Under the pieces are notes generated by a model, which did not search any database, was not told the DNA's origin, and was given only the letters and a program-made list of their open reading frames with translations. A stretch of DNA of 64,000 bases, taken from positions 1-64,000 of the forward strand of contig JAZRIW010000020.1 in assembly GCA_045645505.1 (NCBI GenBank), given 5' to 3'. This document shows positions 43,022 to 51,094 of the stretch, one piece after another. Source of the DNA: Fumia sp045645505 (GTDB lineage Bacteria; Bacillota; Clostridia; Oscillospirales; Ruminococcaceae). Position numbers and translations under genes: made by a program. The stretch's first letter is position 1. Every line of letters begins with the position of its first letter.

Positions 43022-43291
43022 ATGAAAATTGATATGAAACGACTTGCAAAGCTTTCAAAATTGAAATTTTCTCCTGAAGAGGAAATTAAATTTGAAAAAG
43101 AGATGGAAAATATCGTAAATATGGTTGAAAAACTTCCGGACATTGATGCGACAGGTGCTTTGATAGACCCTGAAAATCCTATGCAGATGCGTGCAGATGT
43201 AGCAGAAAAGAATTTTAACCGTGAAGAGCTTCTTAAGAATGCATACGAAGTTCAGGCCGGTTGTATTGTTGTTCCCAAAGTAGTGGACTAA
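43022..43291 (+). CDS. gatC: Glu-tRNA(Gln)/Asp-tRNA(Asn) amidotransferase subunit C
   Basis: About 89 residues from ATG 43022. Typical GatC: LAKLSKLKFSPEEEIKFEKEMENIVNMVEKL and the MRADVAEKNFNREELLKNA stretch that wraps between GatA and GatB. The frame could start at 43010 inside ligA, but AAAGGATG is better spaced for 43022. GatC holds the complex together. Confidence 0.95.
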   Translation: MKIDMKRLAKLSKLKFSPEEEIKFEKEMENIVNMVEKLPDIDATGALIDPENPMQMRADVAEKNFNREELLKNAYEVQAGCIVVPKVVD

Positions 43292-43306
43292 GAAAGGATT
43301 GTGAAT

Positions 43307-44779
43307 ATGGATTTATTTAAGCTTGAAGCATCTACCCTTTCTGAGATGCTTAAAAATAAAGAATGTTCTTCTGTTGAAATTACAAAGTCTGTTTTAAAAC
43401 GTATAGATGAAAAAGAACCCGAATTGGGGTCTTATATTTCGGTTGATTCTGAGGGTGCTTTGAAAAAAGCAGAAGAAGTTGATAAAAAGCGTTTAAATGG
43501 CGATGAGCTTCACCCTCTTGCCGGTATTCCGATAGGTATTAAGGATAATATATGTCTTAAAGGTATGCCTACTACCTGTGCATCAAAAATGCTTGAGAAT
43601 TTTGTTCCTCCTTATGATGCAACAGTAATCGAAAAACTTAATAAAACTGACTGCGTTTATCTTGGAAAGCTCAATATGGACGAGTTTGCTATGGGTTCTT
43701 CAACAGAGAATTCTGCCTTTAAGAAAACTAAAAATCCACATAATATAGAATATGTTCCCGGTGGTTCATCGGGTGGAAGTGCCTGTGCAGTTGCTTCGGG
43801 TGAAGCTATTATCACTTTAGGTTCCGATACGGGTGGCTCAATTCGTCAGCCTTCTGCTTACTGCGGAGTCGTGGGCCTTAAACCTACTTATGGTTCGGTT
43901 TCAAGATATGGGCTTGTTGCTTTTGCATCTTCCCTTGACCAGATTGGACCTATCGGAAGAAGTGTAAAGGATATAGCTTTAACTTATTCTGCAATCTGCG
44001 GTAAAGATAATATGGATACTACTACCGTTTTAAGAGAGTATCCTGATTTTTTAAAAAATCTTAATTTTGATATAAAGGGAATTAAAATTGGTATTCCGAA
44101 AGAATACTTTGCTGAGGGTGTTACCGAAGAGGTTAAGGAAGCTGTAATGCAGGTAGCAAAGGAATATGAAAAACTGGGTGCAATTTTAGTACCGGTTTCT
44201 TTGCCGAGTACCGATTATGCTTTGTCAGCATATTATATCATCGCATCTGCAGAGGCATCTTCAAATCTCGCTCGTTTTGATGGAGTAAAATATGGCTATC
44301 GCAGTAAAAATTTCAGTAACCTTGAGGAACTTTACTTAAATACAAGAAGTGAAGCTTTCGGTGCTGAGGTAAAAAGACGTATTATGCTTGGTACTTACGT
44401 GCTTTCATCAGGATATTACGATGCTTATTATAAAAAGGCAAAATTCACTCAACAGCTTATTCAGAAGCAGTATGATGATGCTTTTAAACAATGTGATTTG
44501 CTTTTGACTCCCACCACTCCTGATACCGCATTTAAAATCGGTGAAAATGTAGATGACCAGGTAAAAATGTATATGAACGATATTCTTACTGTTATGATAA
44601 ATATTGCAGGACTTCCTGCTATCAGTATGCCTTGCGGTTTTGACAGTAAATCTCTTCCGATAGGTTGCCAGTTGATTGGTTCAAAATTCAGCGAACAGAT
44701 TTTATTCAATGTGGCAGGTTGCTATGAAAAACTTATCGGCGGATTTGATTATTCAAAGACATTAGGAGGGGACAAATAA
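43307..44779 (+). CDS. gatA: Glu-tRNA(Gln) amidotransferase subunit A
   Basis: 490 residues. Amidase-signature enzyme with the Ser-cisSer-Lys triad: IGIKDNIC (Lys), GGSSGGSACAVASGE and SDTGGSIRQPSAYCG. It releases ammonia from glutamine for GatB. ATG 43307 has AAGGA 8 bp upstream, preferred to GTG 43301. With GatBC it converts Glu-tRNA(Gln) to Gln-tRNA(Gln), so this organism probably relies on indirect glutamine charging. Confidence 0.97.
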   Translation: MDLFKLEASTLSEMLKNKECSSVEITKSVLKRIDEKEPELGSYISVDSEGALKKAEEVDKKRLNGDELHPLAGIPIGIKDNICLKGMPTTCASKMLENFVPPYDATVIEKLNKTDCVYLGKLNMDEFAMGSSTENSAFKKTKNPHNIEYVPGGSSGGSACAVASGEAIITLGSDTGGSIRQPSAYCGVVGLKPTYGSVSRYGLVAFASSLDQIGPIGRSVKDIALTYSAICGKDNMDTTTVLREYPDFLKNLNFDIKGIKIGIPKEYFAEGVTEEVKEAVMQVAKEYEKLGAILVPVSLPSTDYALSAYYIIASAEASSNLARFDGVKYGYRSKNFSNLEELYLNTRSEAFGAEVKRRIMLGTYVLSSGYYDAYYKKAKFTQQLIQKQYDDAFKQCDLLLTPTTPDTAFKIGENVDDQVKMYMNDILTVMINIAGLPAISMPCGFDSKSLPIGCQLIGSKFSEQILFNVAGCYEKLIGGFDYSKTLGGDK

Positions 44780-44780
44780 T

Positions 44781-46217
44781 ATGGCTTATAACGATTATGA
44801 AATCGTGGTTGGACTTGAAGTTCATGCCGAGCTTAATACTGAATCTAAAATTTATTGCAGTTGTAAAAATGCTTTCGGACTTGAAGTAAATACTCAGTGT
44901 TGTCCTATCTGTATGGGTATGCCAGGTACTTTGCCAACACTTAATGAAAAGGTTGTAGAATATGCGGTAAAGATGGGATATGCGTTAAATTGCAGTATAA
45001 ATCCTGTTTCTAAACAAGACAGAAAGAATTATTTTTATCCTGACCTTCCTAAAGCTTATCAGATAAGCCAGTTTGATATTCCGCTTTGTGAAAACGGTTA
45101 TGTCGATGTTTTGGTTGACGGTGAGGAAAAACGTATAGGCGTTACAAGAATTCACATCGAAGAGGATGCAGGAAAGCTCATTCATGATGACAGCTTTACC
45201 GGTACTTTAGTTGACTTTAATCGTTGTGGTGTTCCGCTTATTGAGATTGTTTCTGAGCCTGATATGAGAAGCTCAAAGGACGCTAAAGCGTATCTTGAAA
45301 CTATCAAATCCATCTTGCAGTATATAGGAATTTCAGACTGTAAGATGCAGGAAGGTTCCATTCGTTGCGACATCAATGTTTCGGTGCATAAAAAGGGTGA
45401 GCCCTTTGGAACACGTGTTGAGATGAAGAATGTCAATACTTTTTCAGGAGCTGTTCGTGCTATCGAATATGAGGCTGACAGACAGATTAAAGCACTTGAA
45501 AATGGTGAGGTAATTTCTCAGGAAACACGTCGCTGGGATGATGCAAATGGTGTCAATGTGCTTTTAAGAAGTAAAGAAGATGCGCAGGATTACAGATATT
45601 TCCCCGAACCTGACCTTTCTACTATTGTGCTCAGTGAGGATTATCTTGAATCTATTAAGGCAACTATTCCTGAACTTCCCAATAAAAAGATTTTCCGTTA
45701 TATGAAGGAATATGCTCTTCCTGAGGAAGATGCTATGTTAATTGTTGATAATATTGAGAAATCTGCACTCTTCGAGGAGATTGTAAATTCAGGTAAAGTT
45801 AAGCCTAAAAATGCTTCAAACTGGGTATTGGGCGACGTTTCAAGAGTTATCAATGAACTGAATAAGCCTCTCAGTGAGCTTAATATCAATGCTTCACATC
45901 TTACAATGCTTATCGAATTGGTGGAGAAAAATGTAATTTCAAATTCAGCGGGTAAAACTGTTTTTGAAGAGATGCTTAAGTCAGGAAAAGAACCTAAATT
46001 AATTGTTGAGGAAAAAGGTCTGGGACAGATTTCTGATGAAGGTGCTTTAAAGGCAATAGTTGAGCAGGTGGTTTTTGATAATCAGAAGTCAATAGATGAC
46101 TATAAAAATGGTAAAACCAATGCATTAGGTTTCCTTGTAGGTCAATGTATGAAGGCTTCAAAAGGCAAGGGAAATCCTGCTGTTATGAAAGAATTACTTA
46201 TGGATTATCTTAAATAA
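44781..46217 (+). CDS. gatB: Glu-tRNA(Gln) amidotransferase subunit B
   Basis: 478 residues. The cradle domain starts YEIVVGLEVHAELNTESKIYC with zinc-site cysteines (CSCKNAF, CCPICMGMPG), and contains DLPKAYQISQFDIPLC and the helical/YqeY tail that clamps tRNA (NALGFLVGQCMKAS). It phosphorylates and amidates the misacylated tRNA. GGAGGGG precedes the ATG one base after the gatA stop. A strong terminator follows. Confidence 0.97.
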   Translation: MAYNDYEIVVGLEVHAELNTESKIYCSCKNAFGLEVNTQCCPICMGMPGTLPTLNEKVVEYAVKMGYALNCSINPVSKQDRKNYFYPDLPKAYQISQFDIPLCENGYVDVLVDGEEKRIGVTRIHIEEDAGKLIHDDSFTGTLVDFNRCGVPLIEIVSEPDMRSSKDAKAYLETIKSILQYIGISDCKMQEGSIRCDINVSVHKKGEPFGTRVEMKNVNTFSGAVRAIEYEADRQIKALENGEVISQETRRWDDANGVNVLLRSKEDAQDYRYFPEPDLSTIVLSEDYLESIKATIPELPNKKIFRYMKEYALPEEDAMLIVDNIEKSALFEEIVNSGKVKPKNASNWVLGDVSRVINELNKPLSELNINASHLTMLIELVEKNVISNSAGKTVFEEMLKSGKEPKLIVEEKGLGQISDEGALKAIVEQVVFDNQKSIDDYKNGKTNALGFLVGQCMKASKGKGNPAVMKELLMDYLK

Positions 46218-46221
46218 AAAT

Positions 46222-46252
46222 AAACCCGTCGGATTTTCCGACGGGTTTTTAA
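46222..46252 (+). terminator. Terminator of ligA-gatCAB
   Basis: AAACCCGTCGG / CCGACGGGTTT hairpin with a T-run; it can also serve the convergent gene. Confidence 0.9.
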
Positions 46253-46257
46253 TTTAA

Positions 46258-47172
46258 TTAGATAACAAATTGTTCCATATAACGTTTTGCAAGGATTAAA
46301 GAAGCTTCAACTCGTTCTTTGCTTCCTTCAAAAGCTTTATCTTCGATTTCAAGACAGGTAAAACCATCAAAGCCAATATCTGTAAGAGCGGATACATATT
46401 TACCCCAGTCAACATCGCCAAGTCCCGGAAGTTTAGGTGACATAAAGGAAAGGGGAGTTGCCATAATTCCGCAATCGTTTAATTTGTCTTTATAAACTTT
46501 GATGTCTTTATAGTGAACATGGAAGATGCGGTCTTTGAATTCATAGATGGGTTTAATATAATCAATCATCTGCCATACGAAATGTGACGGGTCATAGTTA
46601 ATACCAAAGTTTTTGCTCGGAATAATTTCAAAACATTTTCTCCAGATTTCGGGAGTAGTGAAAAGATTTTGTCCGCCGGGCCATTGGTCATATCCAAAGA
46701 GCATAGGGCAGTTTTCGATAGCTACTTTAACATTATTTTCTTCGGCAAATTTAATAATATCGGGCCATACTTTTTTAAATTCTTCGAGATTTTCCTCAAC
46801 GTTTTTGTTTTGCATTCTGCCTACAAAAGTTGTAACCATACCGATACCAAGTTTATTTGACGCTACAATAACCTTTTTTAAGTGGTCGATGTTTGCAGCT
46901 CTTTTTTCTAAATCTTCATCCATGGTGTTGGGATAGAAAGCCAAAGAAGAAATCTCGACATTTTTCTTAGCACAGTATTTTTTTATGTGATTGATATTTT
47001 TGTCGCTCATATCTTCGACATCAATATGGCTGACACCTGCGTAACGGCGTTCTGCTTTACCCTGAGGCCAACAAGCCATTTCAACGCATTTAAACCCCTT
47101 ATCACTTGCAAAATCAATAACCTCTTCAAAGGTGTATGTGTCTAAAATTGCACTGACAAAACCTAATTTCAT
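46258..47172 (-). CDS. Sugar phosphate isomerase/epimerase (IolE-like TIM barrel)
   Basis: 304 residues of the xylose-isomerase-like TIM family. Metal ligands are visible as VAIENCPML (Glu), NYDPSHF (Asp/His), FHVHYKD (His) and CLEIED (Glu). The start LGFVSAILDTYTFEEVIDFA is typical. Members act on inositol, keto-sugars or hydroxypyruvate; the substrate here cannot be told because it stands alone. The frame extends to 47214, but AAAGGAG precedes ATG 47172. Confidence 0.85.
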   Translation of the reverse strand: MKLGFVSAILDTYTFEEVIDFASDKGFKCVEMACWPQGKAERRYAGVSHIDVEDMSDKNINHIKKYCAKKNVEISSLAFYPNTMDEDLEKRAANIDHLKKVIVASNKLGIGMVTTFVGRMQNKNVEENLEEFKKVWPDIIKFAEENNVKVAIENCPMLFGYDQWPGGQNLFTTPEIWRKCFEIIPSKNFGINYDPSHFVWQMIDYIKPIYEFKDRIFHVHYKDIKVYKDKLNDCGIMATPLSFMSPKLPGLGDVDWGKYVSALTDIGFDGFTCLEIEDKAFEGSKERVEASLILAKRYMEQFVI

Positions 47173-47263
47173 AAATATTCTCCTTTTTCTTTTATTATAG
47201 CTTGATTTTAACATATAATTTTTTACAAGTCAATAAGAAAGCCTTCCCTAAGGTGTGTACTCC

Positions 47264-47309
47264 TAAAGATTAAAGGTTCTCGCGAATTTGCGAGAACCTT
47301 TAATCTTTA
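47264..47309. repeat. 20-bp perfect palindromic hairpin
   Basis: TAAAGATTAAAGGTTCTCGC and its exact complement surround a 6-nt loop. There is no T-run beyond it on either strand beyond the arm itself. It overlaps the stop of the adjacent RAYT transposase remnant, where such elements often carry REP-like hairpins. Confidence 0.7.
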
Positions 47310-47505
47310 TAAAAACAATATAATTCCCATTTTAAAGGGTTTGTGTCCATGTATTCACATATTTTCTGGTAATTTTTTCACCACGTATAATGTGGTCATG
47401 AAATGATTTCTGAAACAATCTTTTATTAAATGGTTTAAGCATACCTTTTTTAATATCACGGATATATCCTTTTAATCTTGTTGGTTTTCGTTTTGGCAAG
47501 TCCAT
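47300..47505 (-). pseudogene. Internally deleted, frameshifted RAYT/IS200-like transposase
   Basis: The minus strand from ATG 47505 reads MDLPKRKPTRLKGY, the usual N-terminus of this family, then jumps to sequence resembling the C-terminus, LFQKSFHDHIIRGEK. The frame is lost there and resumes one base off as NYQKICEYMDTNPLKWELYCFYKD, stopping at 47300-47302. The whole Y1 catalytic centre is deleted. It lies 11 bp behind an XRE gene and runs into the 20-bp palindrome. It is too short and broken to be functional. Confidence 0.78.
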
Positions 47506-47516
47506 ATTATTTATTC

Positions 47517-47759
47517 TTAACTTATTTCTTGTTCTAAATTGTCAAACAAATTTGATTTAAAAAAATCACGTATTGAAATATTTAGTCCATCACAAATCTT
47601 TTTTATTGTGGATATAGTTGCACTATTATTTCTACCGCCGACAATATTACTCAATGTAGATTGAGTTATGCCACTTATGGTTGCAAGTTTATTAATAGTT
47701 ATCCTGTTTTCTTTGCAAAGTTCAAGAATCCTTAATTTTGTAGCTTCTCCTATATTCAT
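47517..47759 (-). CDS. Small XRE-family HTH regulator
   Basis: About 80 residues: an HTH_3 domain (ATKLRILELCKENRITINKLATISGITQSTLSNIVGG, KKICDGLNISIRDFF) with a short tail. It resembles the regulator at 32.6 kb in size and type. GAGGTG precedes ATG 47759. It diverges from two small zinc-ribbon membrane proteins, and the intergenic DNA carries two TTTTGAGTT repeats that are likely its sites. Confidence 0.85.
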   Translation of the reverse strand: MNIGEATKLRILELCKENRITINKLATISGITQSTLSNIVGGRNNSATISTIKKICDGLNISIRDFFKSNLFDNLEQEIS

Positions 47760-47787
47760 AATATTCACCTCAAGGTTATTTTAACTT

Positions 47788-47846
47788 TTTTGAGTTAAAT
47801 AAATTACCTCTTTTGAGTTGACTTTTAAATATAGTTATGATACAAT
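47788..47846 (+). promoter_or_regulatory. Promoter with two direct TTTTGAGTT repeats
   Basis: TTTTGAGTT occurs at 47788-47796 and 47811-47819, 23 bp apart (about two helical turns). The second overlaps the -35 box TTGACT (47818-47823), which with a 17-bp spacer and TACAAT (47841-47846) forms the promoter of the gene at 47878. Binding by the divergent XRE protein would repress it. Confidence 0.6.
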
Positions 47847-47877
47847 TTAATAAAAATTGTCGAAATAAGGAGAATGT

Positions 47878-48225
47878 ATGATGGCAAAATATTGTATTCA
47901 TTGTGGTAATGAAATAAAAGAAAATGCGGTTGTTTGTGTTAAGTGTGGTTGTATGGTTAAATACACTAATACCAATAATATCGATTTAACAACGGAAACT
48001 TCAAAGAAAACACAAATATCATTAATTCTTGGAATAATAGGTATTGTGTTTGCTTGGTTATTTGCTCTTGTAGGTCATATTATTTCTATTATAGGTATTG
48101 TTATCGGTATCAAAGAATACAAAGAAACTGAAAAGATGACCGGGCTTGTATTAAGTATAATTGGCGAAGTGTGCTCTATTATTTCATCAATTATTGGGGC
48201 AGTTGCTATGTCGAGTATTTATTAA
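47878..48225 (+). CDS. Zinc-ribbon membrane protein (DUF4190-like)
   Basis: 115 residues. An N-terminal zinc ribbon (CIHCGNE, CVKCGC) is followed by a polar linker and two hydrophobic hairpin segments rich in Ile/Gly (SLILGIIGIVFAWLFALVGHIISIIGIVIGI and a second), a DUF4190-like pattern. Function is unknown. It is the first gene behind the XRE-operator promoter. Confidence 0.75.
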   Translation: MMAKYCIHCGNEIKENAVVCVKCGCMVKYTNTNNIDLTTETSKKTQISLILGIIGIVFAWLFALVGHIISIIGIVIGIKEYKETEKMTGLVLSIIGEVCSIISSIIGAVAMSSIY

Positions 48226-48296
48226 TACATATAGTCGTGTACTATCAGCTACATATAGTTGATTTGTATAAATCTTGAGAAAGGAGGATAAACAAT

Positions 48297-48575
48297 ATGA
48301 AATTTTGCCAACATTGTGGTAAAGAGGTTTTAGATGAAGCAGTTATTTGTCCTGCCTGCGGTTGTTCTGTTCAGGTAAATAATAATGCAACGGAAGTTGA
48401 TGATTCTGTTAGTGCAGGTTTAGTTGTATTGGCTGTGCTCATTCCCTTGTTTGGTATCATCTATTGGCCTGTAAAGGCGAAAACTCGTCCCAAGTGTGCA
48501 AAGGCTTGTGGTATTGCAGCAATTATTTCTTGGGTGGTAAGTTTTCTACTTATTATGTCTATGAGCGGAATGTGA
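48297..48575 (+). CDS. Small zinc-ribbon membrane protein
   Basis: 92 residues. Zinc ribbon MKFCQHCGKEV / CPACGCSV followed by two membrane segments (GLVVLAVLIPLFGIIYW and AIISWVVSFLLIMSM). It resembles the gene 70 bp upstream in layout and may be its diverged partner. AAAGGAGG precedes the ATG. A long terminator hairpin follows. Confidence 0.75.
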   Translation: MKFCQHCGKEVLDEAVICPACGCSVQVNNNATEVDDSVSAGLVVLAVLIPLFGIIYWPVKAKTRPKCAKACGIAAIISWVVSFLLIMSMSGM

Positions 48576-48592
48576 TTTTATGCATTCAGATA

Positions 48593-48645
48593 AAAATAGA
48601 GCACAGAGTTTCGTTTGAACTATTCTCTGCGCTCTATTTTTGTTA
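48593..48645 (+). terminator. Terminator after the zinc-ribbon pair
   Basis: AAAATAGAGCACAGAG pairs with CTCTGCGCTCTATTTT (one mismatch) and a T-run follows. Confidence 0.85.
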
Positions 48646-48711
48646 ATTAAAACGTTTATTATAAGTTATTATAATTTTCTTTAGATACCTTTTTAAACGA
48701 GAGGCTTTTTG

Positions 48712-49521
48712 TTATTCTTCTGCACAGTCAAGTTCAGAAAGACGGGGAGGGAAAAATTCATTTACGGGGAATTTAATCTTTCTGAACAATTCGCATGGGT
48801 CACAAGATGTATCGTTCGCTGTGCATTCTTTATCAGGGACGCTGTAATCGTAAACCGGTATCATCATTTGTACTTCGCGTTCAAGCTGTACAATAGAGAA
48901 AAGTCCGATTGAAACATAAACATATCTCTCAACTTCACCTGTAACAATATTTCCACTGAAGAGGCAGGGAAGTCTTTCGGGGATTGCGGTGTTGTTACAA
49001 TCACAATCAGGTTTAGGTGTGTCACAGATTTTAAAAGCAAGGCAGATGGGATCAACCACCTGAATACGTGCAACGGGAGTGTTTTTAGGTAATGTGCAGT
49101 CGTCACCCGTGATAAATTCACAGCCTGTAAGTGATGTGAAGTTTTTGACGTTACCTTCTGCTCCGTAAAGAATTACCTTTTTACTGAATACAGAAATTCC
49201 CTGAACGGTTGTAGGTGTCTGGCAGGTTTGTGTGGTATAAGTATCGAGTGTAATTAAAAAATAAAAGGTGGTATCTACTGAATAAAAACCTTTATTGAAT
49301 GGTACTGATTCTACTTCCATTGAGACATTAACAACTTCTACTTTTTTCACTTTAACACTTTGCGCATTATTTATGATATTTTGATTTTCCTCAGTAAAAT
49401 ATACACGCAAATTTTCAAGACAATCCTTGTCGCTGCAACTGTCATAAATTCTGCCTGAATTTATGCATACAGCTTCTTTGAAGTAATTTGCCCCTGTTGC
49501 ATTGTGATTTTGTTCTGCCAT
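48712..49521 (-). CDS. Cysteine-rich conserved protein of unknown function
   Basis: 269 residues, no signal peptide or membrane segment, with about 20 Cys including DSCSDKDC, CDTPKPDCDCNN and SCDPCE. The opening (NATGANYFKEAVCINSGRIYDSCSDKDCLENLRVYF) looks like a conserved clostridial family I cannot name. Cys content and beta-rich character in a spore-former suggest a spore-coat or exosporium part, but nothing in the sequence proves this. AGGAGG precedes the ATG. Single gene. Confidence 0.75.
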   Translation of the reverse strand: MAEQNHNATGANYFKEAVCINSGRIYDSCSDKDCLENLRVYFTEENQNIINNAQSVKVKKVEVVNVSMEVESVPFNKGFYSVDTTFYFLITLDTYTTQTCQTPTTVQGISVFSKKVILYGAEGNVKNFTSLTGCEFITGDDCTLPKNTPVARIQVVDPICLAFKICDTPKPDCDCNNTAIPERLPCLFSGNIVTGEVERYVYVSIGLFSIVQLEREVQMMIPVYDYSVPDKECTANDTSCDPCELFRKIKFPVNEFFPPRLSELDCAEE

Positions 49522-49604
49522 AAAATAGCCTCCTTGTAACTATTAAACCAAACTTGTGGGTTAGTATATAATATGTTAAATTTTAAAAAAGGTTCGTATT
49601 TTTG

Positions 49605-49644
49605 AAAAAATAAAAGAAAAAAGGCTCATTTTTAATGAGCCTTT
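49605..49644 (-). terminator. Terminator of the metal permease/Fur operon
   Basis: AAAGGCTCATT / AATGAGCCTTT hairpin (49620-49644) with a T-rich tail on the minus strand. Confidence 0.85.
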
Positions 49645-50053
49645 ACTTACATTCAGGGCAGATGCCAAAAATTTCAAAGGAGTGGCCTGTTAAAGTGAAA
49701 CCGCTTTTTTCACAGGCATCGGTTGTGAATTTTTCTACCGGGCAACCGTCTATTCTGACACAGCGTTTGCATCTTATACAGATAAGTTTATGTTGGTGGT
49801 TATTTGATACCATTGAATAATATTGTTTATCTGAGTCAGGAAAATCGGTTTTTTCTAAAATTTTGTGTTTTTGCAGTAAAGAGAGTGTGCGGTAAACTGT
49901 AGAAAATCCGAATTCAAAACCCTCTTTTTTTAAAGAAAGATATATATCATCGGCGGTTAATTCGCAATTTGCATTTATAAGAATAGATAAAATTTCTTCA
50001 CGCTGTTTTGTTACTTTAAGCCCTGAGTTTTTTAGTAATATTGCAGATTCCAT
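49643..50053 (-). CDS. Fur-family metal-dependent regulator
   Basis: About 136 residues. Winged helix (SGLKVTKQREEILSIL, ADDIYLSLKKEGFEFGFSTVYRTLSLL) with the DNA-recognition YRTL, metal ligands NNHQHKLICIRC and a second Cys pair near the end (FGICPEC). The two CxxC pairs indicate a structural zinc. Fur, Zur and PerR cannot be separated by eye. ATG 50053 has GGAAGGA upstream, inside the end of the permease gene, so the genes are coupled. The Fur-type box ahead of the operon makes autoregulation likely. Confidence 0.85.
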   Translation of the reverse strand: MESAILLKNSGLKVTKQREEILSILINANCELTADDIYLSLKKEGFEFGFSTVYRTLSLLQKHKILEKTDFPDSDKQYYSMVSNNHQHKLICIRCKRCVRIDGCPVEKFTTDACEKSGFTLTGHSFEIFGICPECK

Positions 50054-50057
50054 AAAA

Positions 50058-50984
50058 TCAAATCCTTCCTGCAAAATGGATTATAATTCCGAAAATTACT
50101 GAAATTATGAATGTAGTAAATAAAATTTTAAAAGCTTGTTTTTTATCTTTACACTCTTTAAAAAGTATTAAATATCCAAATCCGCAACCTGCAGAAAGTC
50201 CTGATATTAATGAGCCTAATGAAATACTTCCGTTTATAAATAATTCTGTGATAAGCACAGACCCTGCACAACCCGGTAAAAGTCCGATAATCGATGTGAG
50301 CAAAGGCTGAAATAAGCTTTCTGACAGCATAAACTGAGAAAGAGTATTTTCCCCTATAAGCTCTATTGCTAAGTTTATAACAAGCATTGTAACAAAGATA
50401 AATACTGATATTTTCAAGGTGTGAAGTAAACTACTTAACAGCATTGAACTGTTGTTGCAACAGCAGTTGCAGTTTTTGTCACCATGATTTTCGTGATGAT
50501 GATTATCATCATGCGAATGTTCTTTATGGGTGTTGTTATGAATGGGGTGGCAATGACAATGATGTTCGGGGACAGGAGTTTTTTCTTTGAAAATAGTGTA
50601 TTTTAAAAGGTATCCTGCAAAAAATGCCATTATAAATTTTATCATTATAAGTAAAGGGATAAATTTAATTGTTGCGGTGTCAGATAAAAGAAGCGGTATA
50701 GCTTCATCTGAGGTTGAAATAAAAATTGCGATAAGGGTAGAAGCTGAAATCATTTTTTCACTGAAAAGTGATGCTGAGGCGGCTGAAAATCCGCATTGGG
50801 GAATAAGTCCACATAGAGCACCGATAAATGGTCCGAAACGTGAGGTTTTTTGATTCATAAAACGGGAGAAATTAACACGGTGTTCGAGCCATTCAATGAA
50901 AAGATAGGTTAAAAACAGAATGGGTAACGTTTTTAATGTGTCAATCAAGGTGTGAAAAACTGAGTGAAATATAATCTCCTGCAT
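50058..50984 (-). CDS. Putative heavy-metal exporter (ArsP_2/putative manganese transporter)
   Basis: 308 residues, about ten membrane segments in two related halves, with conserved GLIPQCGFSAA in the first and GLLPGCAGSVL in the second. A cytoplasmic or external loop between them is very rich in His and Cys (HHCHCHPIHNN, HSHDDNHHHENHGDKNCNCCC), as in proteins listed as putative manganese transporter / 10TM heavy-metal exporter. The loop should bind metal. It is the first gene of an operon with a Fur-family regulator and has a Fur-type box at its promoter. Confidence 0.82.
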   Translation of the reverse strand: MQEIIFHSVFHTLIDTLKTLPILFLTYLFIEWLEHRVNFSRFMNQKTSRFGPFIGALCGLIPQCGFSAASASLFSEKMISASTLIAIFISTSDEAIPLLLSDTATIKFIPLLIMIKFIMAFFAGYLLKYTIFKEKTPVPEHHCHCHPIHNNTHKEHSHDDNHHHENHGDKNCNCCCNNSSMLLSSLLHTLKISVFIFVTMLVINLAIELIGENTLSQFMLSESLFQPLLTSIIGLLPGCAGSVLITELFINGSISLGSLISGLSAGCGFGYLILFKECKDKKQAFKILFTTFIISVIFGIIIHFAGRI

Positions 50985-51002
50985 ATAAACGTCCTTTCTA
51001 AA

Positions 51003-51017
51003 TGAGAATGATTATCA
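51003..51017. promoter_or_regulatory. Fur-type box (7-1-7)
   Basis: TGAGAAT-G-ATTATCA is one mismatch from the 7-1-7 consensus TGATAAT-N-ATTATCA. It lies between the -10 box and the permease start, so metal-loaded regulator would block transcription. Confidence 0.8.
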
Positions 51018-51023
51018 TTTACA

Positions 51024-51052
51024 ATTATATATCAGGATTTTTAAAATGTCAA
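51024..51052 (-). promoter_or_regulatory. Sigma-A promoter of the metal permease operon
   Basis: Minus strand TTGACA (51052-51047), 17-bp spacer, TATAAT (51029-51024). Downstream is the Fur-type box. Confidence 0.8.
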
Positions 51053-51057
51053 TATAT

Positions 51058-51087
51058 AAAAAGGCGATGCTTTAAGCATCGCCTTTT
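51058..51087 (-). terminator. Terminator of metG
   Basis: AAAAAGGCGATGCT / AGCATCGCCTTTT hairpin behind the metG stop. Confidence 0.75.
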
Positions 51088-51094
51088 AAAAATA

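Noticed and set aside
49635..50853. Several plus-strand frames opposite the Fur and permease genes
   Set aside because: They overlap genes with clear family motifs and lack ribosome sites.
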